A stretch of 64,000 nt of DNA from Ponticaulis sp. Lineage in GTDB: Bacteria > Pseudomonadota > Alphaproteobacteria > Caulobacterales > Hyphomonadaceae. Both the position numbers and the translations under genes were made by a program. This document shows positions 62,915 to 64,000 of the stretch, piece after piece. Numbering within the stretch: position 1 is the first letter of the stretch; every line of letters begins with the position of its first letter. Under the pieces are notes generated by a model that was not told the DNA's origin, ran no database searches, and saw only the letters and a list, made by a program, of their open reading frames with translations. The stretch spans positions 1 through 64,000 of the forward strand of contig NZUJ01000127.1 in the NCBI GenBank assembly GCA_002701295.1, in the 5' to 3' direction.

Positions 62915-64000
62915 TCAGGCTGTCAGACGTTGGGCTCCGCCATACATCACCTGGAATAATTGTGGCTGCATGGCTTTCGCGACCGCCTCAAACACAGGAA
63001 CAGCGACTGAATTTCCAAACTGTTTGTAGGCTTGGGTGTCCGACACGGGAATCCGGAAGTTTTCAGGAAATCCCATAACCCGTGCACATTCGCGCGGCGT
63101 CAAGCGACGAGGATTTTTGCCGCGTCCCTGACCCACAAGAATTTCAGACCCATCTTTATAGTAGCGCGCGGACAGTGTGCGACAGGTATCGTCCGGGCCA
63201 ACAAGACCATACCCAAATCCATTACCTGCAGCCTTATGTTTCGCTGCATAATCTTTGAGGTACTGCCAGAGTTTATCTGACAACGTGTATTTCTCGTTCA
63301 CCTGAGCTTCTGGGCCGAGCGTAAAATGTCCTTCAGCTTGTTCTGATCCATCTTCAGGATGCAATACTTCCCGCATGCGATGAACACCAGCTTCCGGCAG
63401 GTTCAGATTATCCCACGAAAAGTTGGTCGCCTGGCGGAAACCAACCATCACGACGCGTTCACGATGCTGCGGCAAATAATGCTTAGCGTCGATCACTTTG
63501 ACATGCAGCTCATAACCAAGCTCATCTTCCAGTGTCCGCCGGATAACCTCAAACGTGCGGCCTTTATCGTGACTTTTGAGGTTCTTCACATTTTCCAGAA
63601 GAAATGCAGCAGGCCTGTGATGGCTGATAATCCGCGCGACGTCGAAGAACAAAGTTCCCTGCGTTTCATCCAGAAATCCATGCGCTCGTCCCAGCGCGTT
63701 TTTTTTAGACACGCCCGCAATTGAAAACGGCTGACAGGGAAAACCGGCAACCAGAACATCATGTTCAGGAATATCTTCAACATCAATCTCTGTAATGTCA
63801 CCCGCAATTAGACGATTATCGCGGTGGTTTGCCTCATAGGTTTGTTGTGCAAACCGGTCCCATTCAGAGGTGAAAACGCATCTGCCACCTGCATTATCGA
63901 ATGCTGTTCTCAGGCCACCAATTCCAGCGAACAAATCAATGAACGTGAACTGAGTGAACCGATCGTCATGCTCCTGAACTCCCGCCAGGCTGCGCATCCG
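62915..64000 (-). CDS. Dcm/M.EcoRII-like DNA (cytosine-5-)-methyltransferase, 5' end at or beyond the edge
   Basis: At least 360 residues are present. Motif I is [20 protein letters not shown], motif [22 protein letters not shown] with the catalytic Cys, motif [14 protein letters not shown], and motif [18 protein letters not shown] Dcm-like target domain ([20 protein letters not shown]) and motif [21 protein letters not shown] follow. The match to Dcm includes its target-recognition region, so CCWGG (inner C) is the expected site. An ATG lies at 63997, but the frame stays open to the edge and Dcm/M.EcoRII have longer N-termini, so the true start may be outside. Confidence 0.94.
   Translation of the reverse strand, partial: RMRSLAGVQEHDDRFTQFTFIDLFAGIGGLRTAFDNAGGRCVFTSEWDRFAQQTYEANHRDNRLIAGDITEIDVEDIPEHDVLVAGFPCQPFSIAGVSKKNALGRAHGFLDETQGTLFFDVARIISHHRPAAFLLENVKNLKSHDKGRTFEVIRRTLEDELGYELHVKVIDAKHYLPQHRERVVMVGFRQATNFSWDNLNLPEAGVHRMREVLHPEDGSEQAEGHFTLGPEAQVNEKYTLSDKLWQYLKDYAAKHKAAGNGFGYGLVGPDDTCRTLSARYYKDGSEILVGQGRGKNPRRLTPRECARVMGFPENFRIPVSDTQAYKQFGNSVAVPVFEAVAKAMQPQLFQVMYGGAQRLTA

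Noticed and set aside
1..64000. Avoidance of CCWGG because of the EcoRII-type system.
   Set aside because: CCAGG is present, for example at 264-268 and 3085-3089; sites are evidently tolerated when methylated, so no avoidance claim is made without a count.
1..64000. CRISPR arrays, tRNA genes, insertion sequences and prophage.
   Set aside because: No regularly spaced direct repeats, tRNA-like T-loops with matching arms, transposase motifs or phage structural genes were seen.

Overview
The window is a chromosomal segment of an alphaproteobacterium, most likely of the Caulobacterales/Maricaulales lineage (Hyphomonadaceae-like). This rests on gene content: a ZauP-ZapA pair, an alphaproteobacterial 6S RNA next to the 5-formyltetrahydrofolate cyclo-ligase gene, PhaR, CarD with FdxA and RpoH, a SUV3-like helicase, a DUF4908-like secreted protein, and MCPs ending in an FLxxVRAA-type tail. 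Composition is moderately GC-rich and coding density is high. No tRNA, rRNA, IS element, prophage or CRISPR array was seen.

Layout. 1-4.4 kb is a tripartite RND efflux system: the pump (cut by the left edge) and its adaptor run leftward, and the outer-membrane lipoprotein runs divergently from a palindrome-bearing promoter region. 4.4-6.1 kb is a compact GST / YcgN-like / ThiE-like run. 6.2-10.1 kb holds an exported VOC protein, an S41 protease lipoprotein, a small lipoprotein, and a TauE/SafE exporter behind a SoxR/MerR-type promoter and a 37-codon ORF. 10.1-17.4 kb is the central carbon block (fba, pgk, a methyltransferase, gap, tkt), all leftward. 17.5-31.7 kb carries zauP-zapA, then a block of chemoreceptor, TonB-like and MscS genes, then 6S RNA-fau, a second chemoreceptor, a YmdB-like phosphodiesterase, yebC, a PP2C-like phosphatase and a third chemoreceptor. 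31.8-46.3 kb is housekeeping: a UbiH-type hydroxylase, amtB, ftsK, lolA, phaR/phaB, and a leftward cluster of thioredoxin-TPR, LON-domain, Trm112 and DUF971 genes. 46.3-52.1 kb is a leftward run helicase, S4, TerB-like, fdxA, carD, rpoH. 52.2-61.1 kb is mixed: an S10 peptidase, an SdpR/SdpI-like pair, a dienelactone hydrolase-like gene, a PAS histidine kinase, a DJ-1/PfpI gene and typA. 61.2-64 kb is an EcoRII-type restriction-modification locus with vsr between the Dcm-like methylase and the restriction enzyme.

Most notable signals, all read from sequence and none tested. (1) A perfect 8-bp hairpin with a 4-nt loop buries the Shine-Dalgarno of rpoH, a candidate RNA thermometer. (2) A palindrome ATAAACRCGTTTAT occurs three times, each time upstream of one of the three chemoreceptor units. 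(3) A SoxR-box-like promoter with the 19-bp spacer of MerR-controlled promoters drives a tiny ORF and the TauE/SafE gene, with no soxR in the window. (4) An SdpR/SdpI-like pair has twin CTAATTAG operators embedded in a promoter that predicts a leaderless mRNA. (5) The dcm-vsr-ecoRII order at the right end forms a complete CCWGG-type system.
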